Made by a program: the position numbers and the translations under genes. From positions 159,815 through 223,814 of the forward strand of contig JACMNO010000002.1 in assembly GCA_014378485.1 (NCBI GenBank): 64,000 nt of DNA, in the 5' to 3' direction. The notes under the pieces are model-generated. The model had not been told where the DNA came from. It was given only the letters and a program-made list of their open reading frames with translations, and did no database searches. Positions 45,731-54,972 of this stretch are shown here, one piece after another; position 1 is the stretch's first letter, and every line of letters starts with the position of its first letter. This DNA is from Bacteroidia bacterium (lineage in GTDB: Bacteria; Bacteroidota; Bacteroidia; B-17B0; Aurantibacillaceae).

Positions 45731-47443
45731 TTACTTACCCTCAGTTAATTTCTTAGCTTCATTAATATCCATCCGGATATTATTTTTAAAAGCAGCTACG
45801 AAGCAATCTTTATAACCTAATTCCTTTAATTTGGCTTGCTGTTTGGCAGCCTCTTCCATGTTGGCATAATTACCAGAGGTGTATTTGAATATGGCTCCGG
45901 CTTTATAAAATGATACTTCAGGTACATTGGAATATTTTGTTTTTACATCAACTTCTTTATCCGTACTGGCAAACTGGACCTTAAATACAATCCCGGCATT
46001 ATTCCCAACATCTTTTCTCTCAGGAGTTGGTTCAATTGTTTTCGTGTCAGCTGTCTTTTTATTAATTGCTTCAATTTCAGCTATTTTCTTTGATGCATAT
46101 GTATCACTGTTTTTTACAAAATTTGCTTTCTGGTATAAGCTTAGAGCGTCGTCGTAATTTTTATTTTTAAAATTAATATCCGCCAATGCAATGAACTGCT
46201 TGTATTTTTTTTCCTGCTCATTCAGTTTTTTTTGAGCCTCTGCAATAGAATCTGATTTTGCTTTTTTGAGTTCAGAATCTTTTACCTTCAAATCAGCAAG
46301 CGCTTTAGCTTTGGCATCTTCTCTGAGTTTGTCATCTTTAGCTTTTTGTTCAGCCAAAGCTTCTTCTTTTGCAATAGTCTCTGCCGCCTCTTTTAATTTC
46401 AAATCAGTTGCTTTATCCTCTTTTTTAATTTCAATATCCGTACCTTCTTCAGGTTTATCAAGCGCTTTTACTTCACCTGATTCATTAGTGATTTTATAAT
46501 TTTCATTTTCAAGCGGAACCTGGTTTTCAATAACATCGTCATAGATTTTCTTTATTCCTTCCTGCTCATCCTTATATTTTCTAAAAGCCCTGAATAAACA
46601 AGCAGCTAAATAAGATTGACCTTTTTCTGAACCTAAAAATTTCTCTTCCTGAGGATTAGTTAAGTATCCTATTTCTGTTAATACACTTGGCATAGAAGTG
46701 CGCCATAGTACCCAAATACTTTGTCGATGCACGCCTTTATCAACACGGCCGGCTTTTTTGAAATATTGGTCCTGAATTTTTAAGGCTAATCCGGCGCTTT
46801 GGATCACATAACTGGAAGTGTAATTACTCATAATGATGTAACTCTCCTCACTATTTGGATCAAAGCCCTGGTATTTGGTTTCGTAATTATCTTCCAGTAA
46901 CATGGCAGAGTTTTCCCGTTGTGCCACCTTCATTTTACCTTCTTCATTCTTCAAACCCATCACATAAGTCTCGGAACCAAAAGGCTCAGGGTTAGTGGTT
47001 TCAACTACAATCATCTTTCCACGGGAATTTTTAAACATTTTCGGGCGCATTTTGCCTGTTTTTTTATCCTTTACCATCACCGGCTTTCCGGCAGCATTGC
47101 AGTGAATGGAAATGAAAAGGTCTGCATTGTTATCATTCGCAACTTTAGCCCTGTCTTCCAATTCAACAAACACATCTGTTTTACGGGTAAAAATTACTTT
47201 CACATCTTTGATATTTTCCTCAATCAATTTTCCCAATTTCAGGGAAACAGCCAGAGCTACATCTTTTTCTTTACAGGACACACCATTACAACCGGGGTCC
47301 TTTCCTCCATGGCCAGGATCGATGACAATAATTTTTACTTTACGTTTAGGATCATCTTTAGGTTTATCAAATGAACAAAATATAACAGTTAACAGCGCCT
47401 GAAGCAGAACTAACGTTATTAATATATTATATTTTTTTATCAT
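45731..47443 (-). CDS. N-acetylmuramoyl-L-alanine amidase with coiled coil and SPOR-like end
   Basis: 570 aa. N-terminal signal/anchor helix. Amidase_3 domain about 35-290: IVIDPGHGGKDPG (zinc His), VIFTRKTDVFVELEDRAKVA, DLFISIHCNAAGKP, and SVLTEIGYLTNPQEEKF with the catalytic Glu. Then a Lys/Glu/Ala coiled coil (about 335-440), a TPR-like unit (FKNKNYDDALSLYQKANFV), and a C-terminal SPOR-like domain (VFKVQFASTDKEVDVK, ...YANMEEAAKQQAKLKEL), expected to bind denuded peptidoglycan at division sites. It cleaves septal peptidoglycan. Divergent from lptD. Confidence 0.9.
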   Translation of the reverse strand: MIKKYNILITLVLLQALLTVIFCSFDKPKDDPKRKVKIIVIDPGHGGKDPGCNGVSCKEKDVALAVSLKLGKLIEENIKDVKVIFTRKTDVFVELEDRAKVANDNNADLFISIHCNAAGKPVMVKDKKTGKMRPKMFKNSRGKMIVVETTNPEPFGSETYVMGLKNEEGKMKVAQRENSAMLLEDNYETKYQGFDPNSEESYIIMSNYTSSYVIQSAGLALKIQDQYFKKAGRVDKGVHRQSIWVLWRTSMPSVLTEIGYLTNPQEEKFLGSEKGQSYLAACLFRAFRKYKDEQEGIKKIYDDVIENQVPLENENYKITNESGEVKALDKPEEGTDIEIKKEDKATDLKLKEAAETIAKEEALAEQKAKDDKLREDAKAKALADLKVKDSELKKAKSDSIAEAQKKLNEQEKKYKQFIALADINFKNKNYDDALSLYQKANFVKNSDTYASKKIAEIEAINKKTADTKTIEPTPERKDVGNNAGIVFKVQFASTDKEVDVKTKYSNVPEVSFYKAGAIFKYTSGNYANMEEAAKQQAKLKELGYKDCFVAAFKNNIRMDINEAKKLTEGK

Positions 47444-47463
47444 CTTGCCATTAAAAAATAACC

Positions 47464-47484
47464 AACAATTATTGAGTAATTGTT
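47464..47484. promoter_or_regulatory. Inverted repeat in the amidase-lptD divergent region
   Basis: AACAATTA / TAATTGTT, a perfect 8-bp dyad with a 5-nt spacer, 20 bp upstream of the amidase start and 65 bp upstream of lptD. Candidate shared operator. Confidence 0.4.
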
Positions 47485-47548
47485 AGATTTGTAAGTTAGG
47501 TAAATTTAGTCGCAGGTCTTTATTAATACAGTTAAACATATATTTTTT

Positions 47549-50155
47549 TTGCTCTTATTATTGTTAATAAGTGCTCCAGCTGTTTTGGCACAAACCGACC
47601 TAAAGACGAAACCCACCAAAGTAAAAAATCCTTCCAAAAAAGAAGTACCGGCAGATACTTTAAAAAAGATAAGCATAACTCAAAATCCGTTACTCGGTGA
47701 TTCTATTAAAGACGTTAAAGTTGACTCGTTAGACGGAGAAGAAGACATAGATCCCCTTCAGCATTCCATTATTTATAACGCGAGAGACTCCATAAGATAC
47801 GAAACCAAAGGGCAAAAGATCTATTTATTCGGGGATGGCTTTGTTCAATATGAAGACATGAACCTGAAAGCTGAGTTTATTGAGATCGATAATGAAAAAA
47901 ATACAATCACCGCATTCGGGCGCTTAGATAGCACAGGCAATAAAATTGGTTATCCCGTAATGAAAGCTGAAGGCCAGGAATCAACCATGCGGAAGGTTAT
48001 TTATAATCTTAAAACTAAAAAAGGAAAGATATACGATATCTCTACAAAAGAAGGCGACCTTATATTACTTGGCAGCGAAGTGAAAAAAGATAGCAATAAT
48101 GTAATTTATATGCGAAATCTGCGATGCATTCCCTGCGAGTTTGAAGATTCAAGAACTGTATTTAAAGCTAAAAAAGCTAAAATCATACCTGATGATAAAA
48201 TTGTGACAGGCCCTATGTACCTTGAAATTGGTGGTGTTCCAACCCCTTTGGGACTTCCGTTTGGATTTTTCCCAAATACAAAGAAAAGGCATTCAGGCAT
48301 TTTAATTCCTTTTTATGGCAATAGTGATGCTTTGGGATTTTATTTAAAAGACGGTGGATTTTATTGGGGCATCAGTGACCAAACAGACATGACCATTCGT
48401 GGAGATATTTATTCGAATGGCAGTTGGGGATTAAGAACAAGCAATAATTACAACGTCAATTATAAATTCAATGGTGCCTTATCATTAGGTTATTCTGAAT
48501 TCAGAAACGGTGAAAGAGAAATCCCAAATTTATATTCTAAACAAAAAGATATTTCTGTTAACTGGAGGCATTTCCAAGATCAAAAAAACAATCCAACAGT
48601 ACGTTTCAGCAGTGATGTGAATGTGAGAACATCCCGGTATAATAAATATAATGCGCAAAACACCGGACAGTACTTAACCAACACCTTTCAATCAAACATC
48701 AATTTTACTAAAACATTTAAAATAGGATCATTAAGTTTAAATGCAAGGCATGATCAGAATACCCAAACCAAGCTCATGAATATTTCTTTTCCTGAATTAA
48801 CGTTTAACGTGAATCGTTTTTATCCATTTAAAAAAGAAAGCCGCATCAAACAAAATCCTATTGATAAAATCGGGATCAGTTATTTGCTGGAAGCCAGAAA
48901 TACACTCTCCGGATATGACACCTCAATATTCAAAGGCAATATTGGTGACAGTATAAAGTATGGTTTCAGACATTCTCTTCCAATCTCTACGAATATTACT
49001 TTACTAAAGTATTTTACATTAACACCTGCTTTAAATTTGAGCGCTGTGATGTATACTAAAACAACAAGAAAAGAGTTAGATGAGTCTACAAATAGAATTG
49101 TGAAAACGACAGACAAAAATTTTAAAACGGGCTATGATGCTAATTTTAATACTTCACTGTCCACTAAATTATTTATGGATTATTTATTTAAAGGCAAACG
49201 CCTGAAACAGATTAGGCATTTATTGATTCCAAGCCTGGCCTATACCTATCGTCCAGATTTTGGCGAAGAACAATATGGTTTTTGGAGAGATGTAATCAGT
49301 GATACAACTTACAGATATAAAACTAAGTATTCAATTTTTGAAAATAATTTATTTGGAGGTCCGGCCCAGGGAAAGCAAAACAGTTTAAGTGTGAACCTTA
49401 ATAACAATTTAGAAGCGAAGATGCGCCAAAAAACCGACACGGGTTTTGTATTCAATAAAGTAACCTTACTTCAAAATTTAAGTTTCAGCGGTAACTATAA
49501 TTTTGCGGCAGATAGTTTTAAAATGAGTTTATTATCGGTAACCGGCCGAACAAAGATCTGGAAATATTTTGACCTGGTGTTTGGTTCCAGTTTTGATCCT
49601 TATTATACTACCGTTATAACGAACACTTTAACTGCCGTTGAAAGTTCTTATAGAACCAGTCGGTACTTAGTGAATGAGAACGGCCGTTTGGCTGATTTTA
49701 GAACTGGAAATATTGCAATCAATGCCGCCTTTAGTTCAAACTCATTTACATCAAGAGCAAAAAAACCTGATCTTACAAATGGCGCTGAAAAAGGAGCTGT
49801 TACCAATACATTACAGGCACAGGAACGGCTACCATGGAACTTGAATGTTTATTATAATGTAACTTACACCAAAGTTCTTGAAAAGTTAAAGGACATTCAG
49901 ACACTGAACTTTAGTGGAGATGTGTCAGTTACCAAATTCTGGAAATTAGGAGTTACCAGTGGTTATGACTTTACAAACAAAAATTTAAGTTATACGAGTA
50001 TTAATATTTATAGGGATCTGAGATGCTGGGAAGCACGGATTGATTGGGTACCATTTGGATTTAGAAAAAGTTACAGCTTAACCATTAACTTAAAAACAAG
50101 CATGCTTAGTGATGTGAAAATACCACGACAAAGACAGTGGTATGATAATTTCTAA
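47549..50155 (+). CDS. lptD: LptD-like outer-membrane LPS-assembly protein
   Basis: 868 aa from a TTG. An OstA-like N-terminal beta-jellyroll (IYLFGDGFVQYEDMNLKAEF, then GRLDSTGNKIGYPVM) precedes a large beta-barrel of about 600 residues with the landmark GVPTPLGLPFGFFPNTKKRHSG ILIP and many aromatic-girdle strands. With LptE it inserts LPS into the outer leaflet. The TTG leaves a signal peptide with no positive charge; upstream the frame reads VKHIFF before it, so the true start may be a near-cognate ATT at 47522. Confidence 0.88.
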   Translation: MLLLLLISAPAVLAQTDLKTKPTKVKNPSKKEVPADTLKKISITQNPLLGDSIKDVKVDSLDGEEDIDPLQHSIIYNARDSIRYETKGQKIYLFGDGFVQYEDMNLKAEFIEIDNEKNTITAFGRLDSTGNKIGYPVMKAEGQESTMRKVIYNLKTKKGKIYDISTKEGDLILLGSEVKKDSNNVIYMRNLRCIPCEFEDSRTVFKAKKAKIIPDDKIVTGPMYLEIGGVPTPLGLPFGFFPNTKKRHSGILIPFYGNSDALGFYLKDGGFYWGISDQTDMTIRGDIYSNGSWGLRTSNNYNVNYKFNGALSLGYSEFRNGEREIPNLYSKQKDISVNWRHFQDQKNNPTVRFSSDVNVRTSRYNKYNAQNTGQYLTNTFQSNINFTKTFKIGSLSLNARHDQNTQTKLMNISFPELTFNVNRFYPFKKESRIKQNPIDKIGISYLLEARNTLSGYDTSIFKGNIGDSIKYGFRHSLPISTNITLLKYFTLTPALNLSAVMYTKTTRKELDESTNRIVKTTDKNFKTGYDANFNTSLSTKLFMDYLFKGKRLKQIRHLLIPSLAYTYRPDFGEEQYGFWRDVISDTTYRYKTKYSIFENNLFGGPAQGKQNSLSVNLNNNLEAKMRQKTDTGFVFNKVTLLQNLSFSGNYNFAADSFKMSLLSVTGRTKIWKYFDLVFGSSFDPYYTTVITNTLTAVESSYRTSRYLVNENGRLADFRTGNIAINAAFSSNSFTSRAKKPDLTNGAEKGAVTNTLQAQERLPWNLNVYYNVTYTKVLEKLKDIQTLNFSGDVSVTKFWKLGVTSGYDFTNKNLSYTSINIYRDLRCWEARIDWVPFGFRKSYSLTINLKTSMLSDVKIPRQRQWYDNF

Positions 50156-50158
50156 ATC

Positions 50159-50710
50159 TTAAGTGCTATGAATTTCACTTAGTTGTTTTTTTAAAACTTG
50201 GTACAATTCAGGCGCTTTTTGTGTGCCAATACGATATGTAAAACCATTTCGGTCTTTTAGTTCCACAAACTCGTTACCGCTTGTAAAAAAACGAATGATT
50301 CCCTTACTGTGTAAATTATAAACTGCCCTTCTGAAAATATGTTTTTTGTAGCGACTTTTACGGATGTGTGTGATGGTTTCTAAATTTATTTTTACGCGGC
50401 GGGCTGTCCAGAAACCATCAATCAAAACATAATTGGAGAATACCTGTGTGTGTGTATGCAATATATATGTGAGCATGGCTGAAAACATTAAGATCAACAA
50501 ACCCAATAAAAAAAATATTTTCCCGGAATTTGGAATATCTAAAGCCGGATAATAACCGATCTTAAAAATAGCAACCTGCACTGGTTTTGGATTCTCGCTC
50601 CAGTAATAACCTAAAAAACAAAATAGAGCGATCATTGTACGCCAAATAATACTAAGACGGTTATGCCCCATGTATTGTTTTTCGTCAAATATGCGTTCTT
50701 CCTGCAACAA
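50159..50710 (-). CDS. Hypothetical membrane protein (PH-like C-terminus)
   Basis: 183 aa. Two membrane helices (about 22-40 and 65-90: SGKIFFLLGLLILMFSAML), then a cytosolic beta-rich domain (INLETITHIRKSRYKKHIF, IIRFFTSGNEFVELKDRNGF) that resembles a bacterial PH domain. No catalytic motif. Convergent with lptD, 3 bp apart. Confidence 0.7.
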   Translation of the reverse strand: MLQEERIFDEKQYMGHNRLSIIWRTMIALFCFLGYYWSENPKPVQVAIFKIGYYPALDIPNSGKIFFLLGLLILMFSAMLTYILHTHTQVFSNYVLIDGFWTARRVKINLETITHIRKSRYKKHIFRRAVYNLHSKGIIRFFTSGNEFVELKDRNGFTYRIGTQKAPELYQVLKKQLSEIHST

Positions 50711-50760
50711 AAATATAATTTTAGTATCAACTCAAATTTACAAAAAAAAATTGGGGAACA

Positions 50761-51345
50761 TTAGGCTTTAACTTGCATGATTACAAATAATTCCCTGCCC
50801 TCTCGTGGCTTTATAGAATTATTACAAGGTTCCATAATTTTAATTTCAAATAATTCAGAGAATAGGAGTTCGTATTCCTGTTTATTGCCTCCAAAGGGTG
50901 GCGGTTCATTATTCAAAGTATCATTAAATAATAACCCAACCAGTTTTCCACCGGGCTTCAGTAATGACTTCATATGCTGTGCATATTGTTTACGAAGTCC
51001 CGGGTGAATCGCACAAAAAAAAGTTTGTTCAATGATCAGATCATATTGCCCTATATGTAAAAAGAAATCCTGCTGTATAAGCTGCTTATCAGGAAAGTCG
51101 GGCATCCGTTTCTTAATATTTTGTAAAGGCAATTCTGCAAAATCAAGAACATAAGTATTTTTAAATCCTGAATGATATAAAAATTCTGCTTCGTAAGCAT
51201 TCCCTGCACCCGGAATTAAAATAGCAAGCTCTTTATTTGATAATTGTTTAATGTATTCCTTAATTGGTGGCGATACATTTCCTATATCCCAGCCTGCATT
51301 ATTCTCAGCATACCTGCAATTCCAATATTCTTCGCTTAGTTCCAT
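50761..51345 (-). CDS. Thiopurine S-methyltransferase-family methyltransferase
   Basis: 194 aa. TPMT layout: N-terminal WNCRYAENNAGWDIGNVSPP (the YW...GWD entry), motif I LAILIPGAGNAYEAEFLY, VLDFAE, then LIIEQTFFCAIHPGLRKQYA typical of the family, and LKPGGKLVGLLF. S-methylates small thiol, selenium or halide substrates; which one is not visible. Divergent from the prenyltransferase gene. Confidence 0.87.
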   Translation of the reverse strand: MELSEEYWNCRYAENNAGWDIGNVSPPIKEYIKQLSNKELAILIPGAGNAYEAEFLYHSGFKNTYVLDFAELPLQNIKKRMPDFPDKQLIQQDFFLHIGQYDLIIEQTFFCAIHPGLRKQYAQHMKSLLKPGGKLVGLLFNDTLNNEPPPFGGNKQEYELLFSELFEIKIMEPCNNSIKPREGRELFVIMQVKA

Positions 51346-51399
51346 AACATTTTTTCCAAAATTAGGATTTAATTTGTTAATTTTCTATCGTAATAATTT

Positions 51400-52350
51400 A
51401 TGATCAAAAACCCTGTTATAGCTTTTTTAAAATTAATTCGCATTGAGAATTTATTGATCATTGCCATCACTCAATGGTGTATAAAATACCTGGTTTTTGC
51501 ACCAATCAATGAATTTTCAAAATTAACACCGGCTTTATTTATTATTTCATTGATTAGTACATTATTAATTGCAGCAGCCGGTTATATTATCAATGATTAT
51601 TTTGATGTAAAAACAGACCGGATCAATCGTCCTGAAACGGTTGTCATAGATATTGTAATTAAACGACGCGTGGCAATGATTTTACATATTATTTTTAATG
51701 CCATTGGATTAATTCTCGGTCTTTACCTTTCTTTAAAATGCCATAGTCTTGCACTTCTTCTGTTTCAAATAACAAGTATTTTATTGCTATGGTTTTATTC
51801 TACTCATTTTAAAAAACAATTACTGGTAGGTAATATTGTTGTATCCTTATTAACTGCTGCTATACCGCTGATGCCTATGGTTTATGATTATTATTTGATG
51901 GGCGGCCTTGATCCCTTTATTACTTTGATGATCGGTGATTTTTTTAAAACATTAGTCATTATTGTATTGGGATATTCAGCCTTTGCATTTTTAACTTCCT
52001 TTACCCGTGAAGTGATCAAGGATATGGAGGATTATAAAGGTGATATACAAACCGGTTGCAAAACAATGCCAATCGTTTGGGGAATGATTACCAGCAAAGT
52101 AGTCACATTTTTCCTGATTATTATCACTATTGGTTTGCTACTATTAGCCTGTCTTAAATTTTATAGAGAACAACAGTATATTGCTGTCTATTATATATCC
52201 GGACTCATTATTGTTCAGCTTATATTATTAATTATACTAATTATAAGATCTAAAACTAGTAAAGATTTTAAAATGGCCAGCTTATTACTTAAATTTACTA
52301 TGTTATTTGGAATAGGTTTTACATTTATCATTAAATATTTGTATGAATAA
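51400..52350 (+). CDS. UbiA-family prenyltransferase (GGGP geranylgeranyltransferase-like)
   Basis: 316 aa, about nine membrane helices. First Asp-rich motif IINDYFDVKTDRINRPE (near 67-83), second REVIKDMEDYKGDIQTGCKT (near 206-225). This subgroup is often annotated as digeranylgeranylglyceryl-phosphate synthase in Bacteroidota, although the real substrate is more likely an aromatic or lipid acceptor. The Maf gene follows 41 nt later. Confidence 0.86.
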   Translation: MIKNPVIAFLKLIRIENLLIIAITQWCIKYLVFAPINEFSKLTPALFIISLISTLLIAAAGYIINDYFDVKTDRINRPETVVIDIVIKRRVAMILHIIFNAIGLILGLYLSLKCHSLALLLFQITSILLLWFYSTHFKKQLLVGNIVVSLLTAAIPLMPMVYDYYLMGGLDPFITLMIGDFFKTLVIIVLGYSAFAFLTSFTREVIKDMEDYKGDIQTGCKTMPIVWGMITSKVVTFFLIIITIGLLLLACLKFYREQQYIAVYYISGLIIVQLILLIILIIRSKTSKDFKMASLLLKFTMLFGIGFTFIIKYLYE

Positions 52351-52391
52351 CCGCCTGAAATAACAAGAATAAATTGTAAAAAAAAAGAATT

Positions 52392-52985
52392 ATGAATAGT
52401 GTAGAACAACATATCAAAGAATTTCCATACCAGATTATATTAGGATCAAACTCTCCGCGTCGCCAAGAATTATTAAAAAGCCTTGGTTTTGCGTTTTTAA
52501 ATAAACCCATTAATGCGGACGAATCATTTCCCGTTGACCTATTAGCAGAAGAAATACCTTTGTACCTTGCAGAAAAGAAAGCGGATGCCTATGAAGATGA
52601 TCTTTCAGAAAATGAAATTTTAATTACTGCAGATACAATAGTATGGTGCGAAGGAAAAGTGTTTAATAAACCTGCCAACTTTGTTGAAGGAAAAAAAATG
52701 CTGGAAACGCTGAGTGGAAAAATGCATGAAGTGTATACCGGAGTTTGCCTGAAAAGCGGAAATAAACAAACTACATTTTATGATGTTAGTAAAGTGTATT
52801 TTAAAAAATTAAAATCTGAAGAAATAGAATATTATTTAACCAATTACAGTCCTTATGATAAAGCCGGTGGTTATGGCGTTCAGGATTGGATAGGATACAT
52901 CGGCATCGATAAAATAGAAGGCAGTTTTTATAATGTGATGGGACTTCCGGTAAAAGAATTGTATGAAGAATTGATAAAATTCTAA
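52392..52985 (+). CDS. maf: Maf-family nucleotide pyrophosphatase
   Basis: 197 aa. Substrate loop ILGSNSPRRQELLKSLGF at about 16-33, YLAEKKADAY, LITADTIVWCEGKVFNKPAN, and YDKAGGYGVQDWIGYIGIDK with IEGSFYNVMGLPV. Maf proteins hydrolyse dTTP, UTP and modified nucleotides and influence division. Co-oriented with the prenyltransferase; closed by a terminator. Confidence 0.92.
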   Translation: MNSVEQHIKEFPYQIILGSNSPRRQELLKSLGFAFLNKPINADESFPVDLLAEEIPLYLAEKKADAYEDDLSENEILITADTIVWCEGKVFNKPANFVEGKKMLETLSGKMHEVYTGVCLKSGNKQTTFYDVSKVYFKKLKSEEIEYYLTNYSPYDKAGGYGVQDWIGYIGIDKIEGSFYNVMGLPVKELYEELIKF

Positions 52986-53001
52986 TTCAAAAATTAAATT
53001 G

Positions 53002-53025
53002 AAAAGCGCTTTTGGCGCTTTTTAA
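53002..53025 (+). terminator. Terminator after maf
   Basis: AAGCGC / GCGCTT with a short loop and five Ts. Confidence 0.78.
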
Positions 53026-53046
53026 TTTTACCCACCATTCGATTTT

Positions 53047-53083
53047 CAAAAGCCTCTCAACTAAATTTATGAGAGGCTTTTAA
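53047..53083. terminator. Terminator after the ECF sigma factor gene
   Basis: Perfect 12-bp stem AAAAGCCTCTCA / TGAGAGGCTTTT with a 10-nt loop. Between convergent maf and the sigma factor gene, so it may serve both. Confidence 0.8.
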
Positions 53084-53109
53084 TAAAGCTAAATTAAAAC
53101 AAAACTATT

Positions 53110-53709
53110 CTAAATGTAAATCTCCACATTTTTTTCTTCCATCATTTTTTTTAGGTTAATCAATGCATATCTCATTCTTCCTAAGGAAGTATTGATTGAT
53201 ACATTCGTGACTTCTGCAATTTCTTTGAAACTCATATCATAATAGGTTCTCATGATTACAACTTCCTTTTGATCCTGAGGTAAGTCACTCACAAGGGAGC
53301 GTATCGTTTCTTTAAACTTTTTTGTTTCTTCAGAATCTTTTGAAGTATGACTTTCTTGCGGAATAATATCAAAAATAGATGTTTCTTCACCTTCATCATT
53401 GATAACCGAAGAAATCGAAGGCATCTTTTTTACTTTTCTAAAATGATCAATGATCAGGTTTTTTGCTATACGCAGAACCCATGGCAAAAATTTACCTTCC
53501 TCACTATACTGCTGTTTTTTTAATGTTTGAATGACTTTAAAAAAAGTTTCCTGGAAAACATCTTCGGTAAGGGCTTTATGGCGGGTAATTAAATAAATGT
53601 ATGAGAAAATACGTCGCTTATGACGCTTTACAAGAACTGAAAGTGATTCTTCATTACCATTCATGTAAAGCTTTACAAGCTCATTATCAGAAAGAATTTG
53701 CATAGACAT
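53110..53709 (-). CDS. ECF-type RNA polymerase sigma factor
   Basis: 199 aa. Sigma-70 region 2 (about 10-80: LVKRHKRRIFSYIYLITRHK, DVFQETFFKVIQTLKK, FLPWVLRIAKNLIIDHFRK) and region 4 (about 130-190: LPQDQKEVVIMRTYYDMSFK, EIAEVTNVSINTSLGRMRYA). An acidic linker (INDEGEETSIFDII) joins them. No anti-sigma gene is adjacent, as in the free-standing sigma factors common to Bacteroidota. Target genes unknown. Confidence 0.92.
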   Translation of the reverse strand: MSMQILSDNELVKLYMNGNEESLSVLVKRHKRRIFSYIYLITRHKALTEDVFQETFFKVIQTLKKQQYSEEGKFLPWVLRIAKNLIIDHFRKVKKMPSISSVINDEGEETSIFDIIPQESHTSKDSEETKKFKETIRSLVSDLPQDQKEVVIMRTYYDMSFKEIAEVTNVSINTSLGRMRYALINLKKMMEEKNVEIYI

Positions 53710-53858
53710 GTGACTACAATTAAATTATTGATACAATAAAAATTAAGTAGATGTCTATGCTATGATAATTATATTTTAAGATTAATATTGAACGCTCTAA
53801 AATTAATCTTTTTTATCAACATCAAAAGTTAATTTGGGCGAAAGTAGGGTTTCAGTTA

Positions 53859-54842
53859 TTAAAAGAAAGATCCTAGTACGTGAAGTAATTTATCAATTTG
53901 GCTATGCCATAATAATCGAGCAGATACTTCATCAGCTTTATCTGAAGCAAAATCTGTGATTATTAATGAAATATCATTTGTTAACTCATCTTTTTGAATT
54001 TTGAACTCAAAATAACTTCCGTCATTTTTGTCAAGCCATTGGTATCTTATTAGTTGTGGCGGAATCTCCTTTACTAATTTAGCTTGTTGAATTTGCCCGT
54101 CCCAATCAAATGTAAAGACGCCGTCCCGTATATTAACATCATCACAAAACCACTCAGATAAACCACTTTCAGTACTTACAAATTCAAATACCATATCCTC
54201 AGAAGCCCTAATCACAAATTCCATCTCAAATTTTCCGGCGGGTTCTTTCATTACTTTAGAAGGAGCATTATTCTCAGTAATCCGAAATGTAGTTGGTGCA
54301 ACTATTGGTTTTTTTACAATAGGTGGTTTTACCTTTTTAACTTTAGCTGGCTTTACAACCGGAGCTTTAACAATAACCGGTTTTACTTCCTTTACAGTAA
54401 CAGGTAAGGATTTTAATATAGGTTTAACAACAACTTTTTTTACCGGTTTTGACGGAGTTGATTTTTTTACAGGTTGTGCAATTTTTTTAACTATCTTTTT
54501 TTGTGCTGCTTTTTTGACAACTTTTTTTGGCGCAGCCTTTTTTATAACTTTCTTAACTATTTTCTTCGCAACCGCTTTTTTAACTACAGCCTTTTTTGCC
54601 ACTTTTTTAATTGCTTTCGCAACAGCCTTCTTAATAGGCTTCTTTTGAAGTGTTTTTTTTGCAAGTTCTTTTTTTACCGGTTTTTTAACGGCTGCTTTTT
54701 TTACAACTGCTTTTTTTATAGGTTTAGTTACAATAGGAGACTTTATTGCCTTTTTAGCAACAGGTTTTTTAACAACATTTTTTTTCACTGCTACTTTTTT
54801 TGATGCTACTTTTTTTGACGAAGCCTTAGTTTTTGTCGACAT
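53859..54842 (-). CDS. START-like domain protein with long Lys/Ala-rich histone-H1-like N-terminus
   Basis: 327 aa. Residues 1-200 are almost entirely Lys, Ala, Val and Pro in KKAVVKKAA / KKPVKK-type repeats, like the C-terminal tails of bacterial histone-H1-like proteins. Residues about 200-327 are a START-like domain known in Bacteroidota as a stand-alone protein of about 125 aa: KFEMEFVIRASEDMVFEFVS, GLSEWFCDDVNIRDGVFTFD, RYQWLDKNDGSYFEFKI, and LLWHSQIDKLLHVLGSFF. The tail should bind DNA non-specifically; the cavity of the START domain may hold a lipid. Monocistronic. Confidence 0.85.
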   Translation of the reverse strand: MSTKTKASSKKVASKKVAVKKNVVKKPVAKKAIKSPIVTKPIKKAVVKKAAVKKPVKKELAKKTLQKKPIKKAVAKAIKKVAKKAVVKKAVAKKIVKKVIKKAAPKKVVKKAAQKKIVKKIAQPVKKSTPSKPVKKVVVKPILKSLPVTVKEVKPVIVKAPVVKPAKVKKVKPPIVKKPIVAPTTFRITENNAPSKVMKEPAGKFEMEFVIRASEDMVFEFVSTESGLSEWFCDDVNIRDGVFTFDWDGQIQQAKLVKEIPPQLIRYQWLDKNDGSYFEFKIQKDELTNDISLIITDFASDKADEVSARLLWHSQIDKLLHVLGSFF

Positions 54843-54959
54843 AACCTATTTATTTTTTCGGAAATATATAAAAAATATCGGTTACATAAAAATTTATATG
54901 TTAAAAAATAAAACACTTTTAAAAATCCGCTCTTTCTTAGGGTAAATCAAGTAAAAAAT

Positions 54960-54967
54960 TACCTTTG
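54960..54967 (+). promoter_or_regulatory. -7 promoter element of mutL
   Basis: TACCTTTG matches TAnnTTTG and ends 5 nt before the mutL ATG at 54973, so the transcript is nearly leaderless. Confidence 0.55.
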
Positions 54968-54972
54968 CAGCC

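Noticed and set aside
46266..46499. Ser/Leu-rich ORF on the plus strand
   Set aside because: Antisense shadow of the amidase coiled coil.
54474..54803. 109-aa Phe/Cys/Arg-rich ORF on the plus strand
   Set aside because: Antisense shadow of the Lys-rich repeats of the START-like gene.
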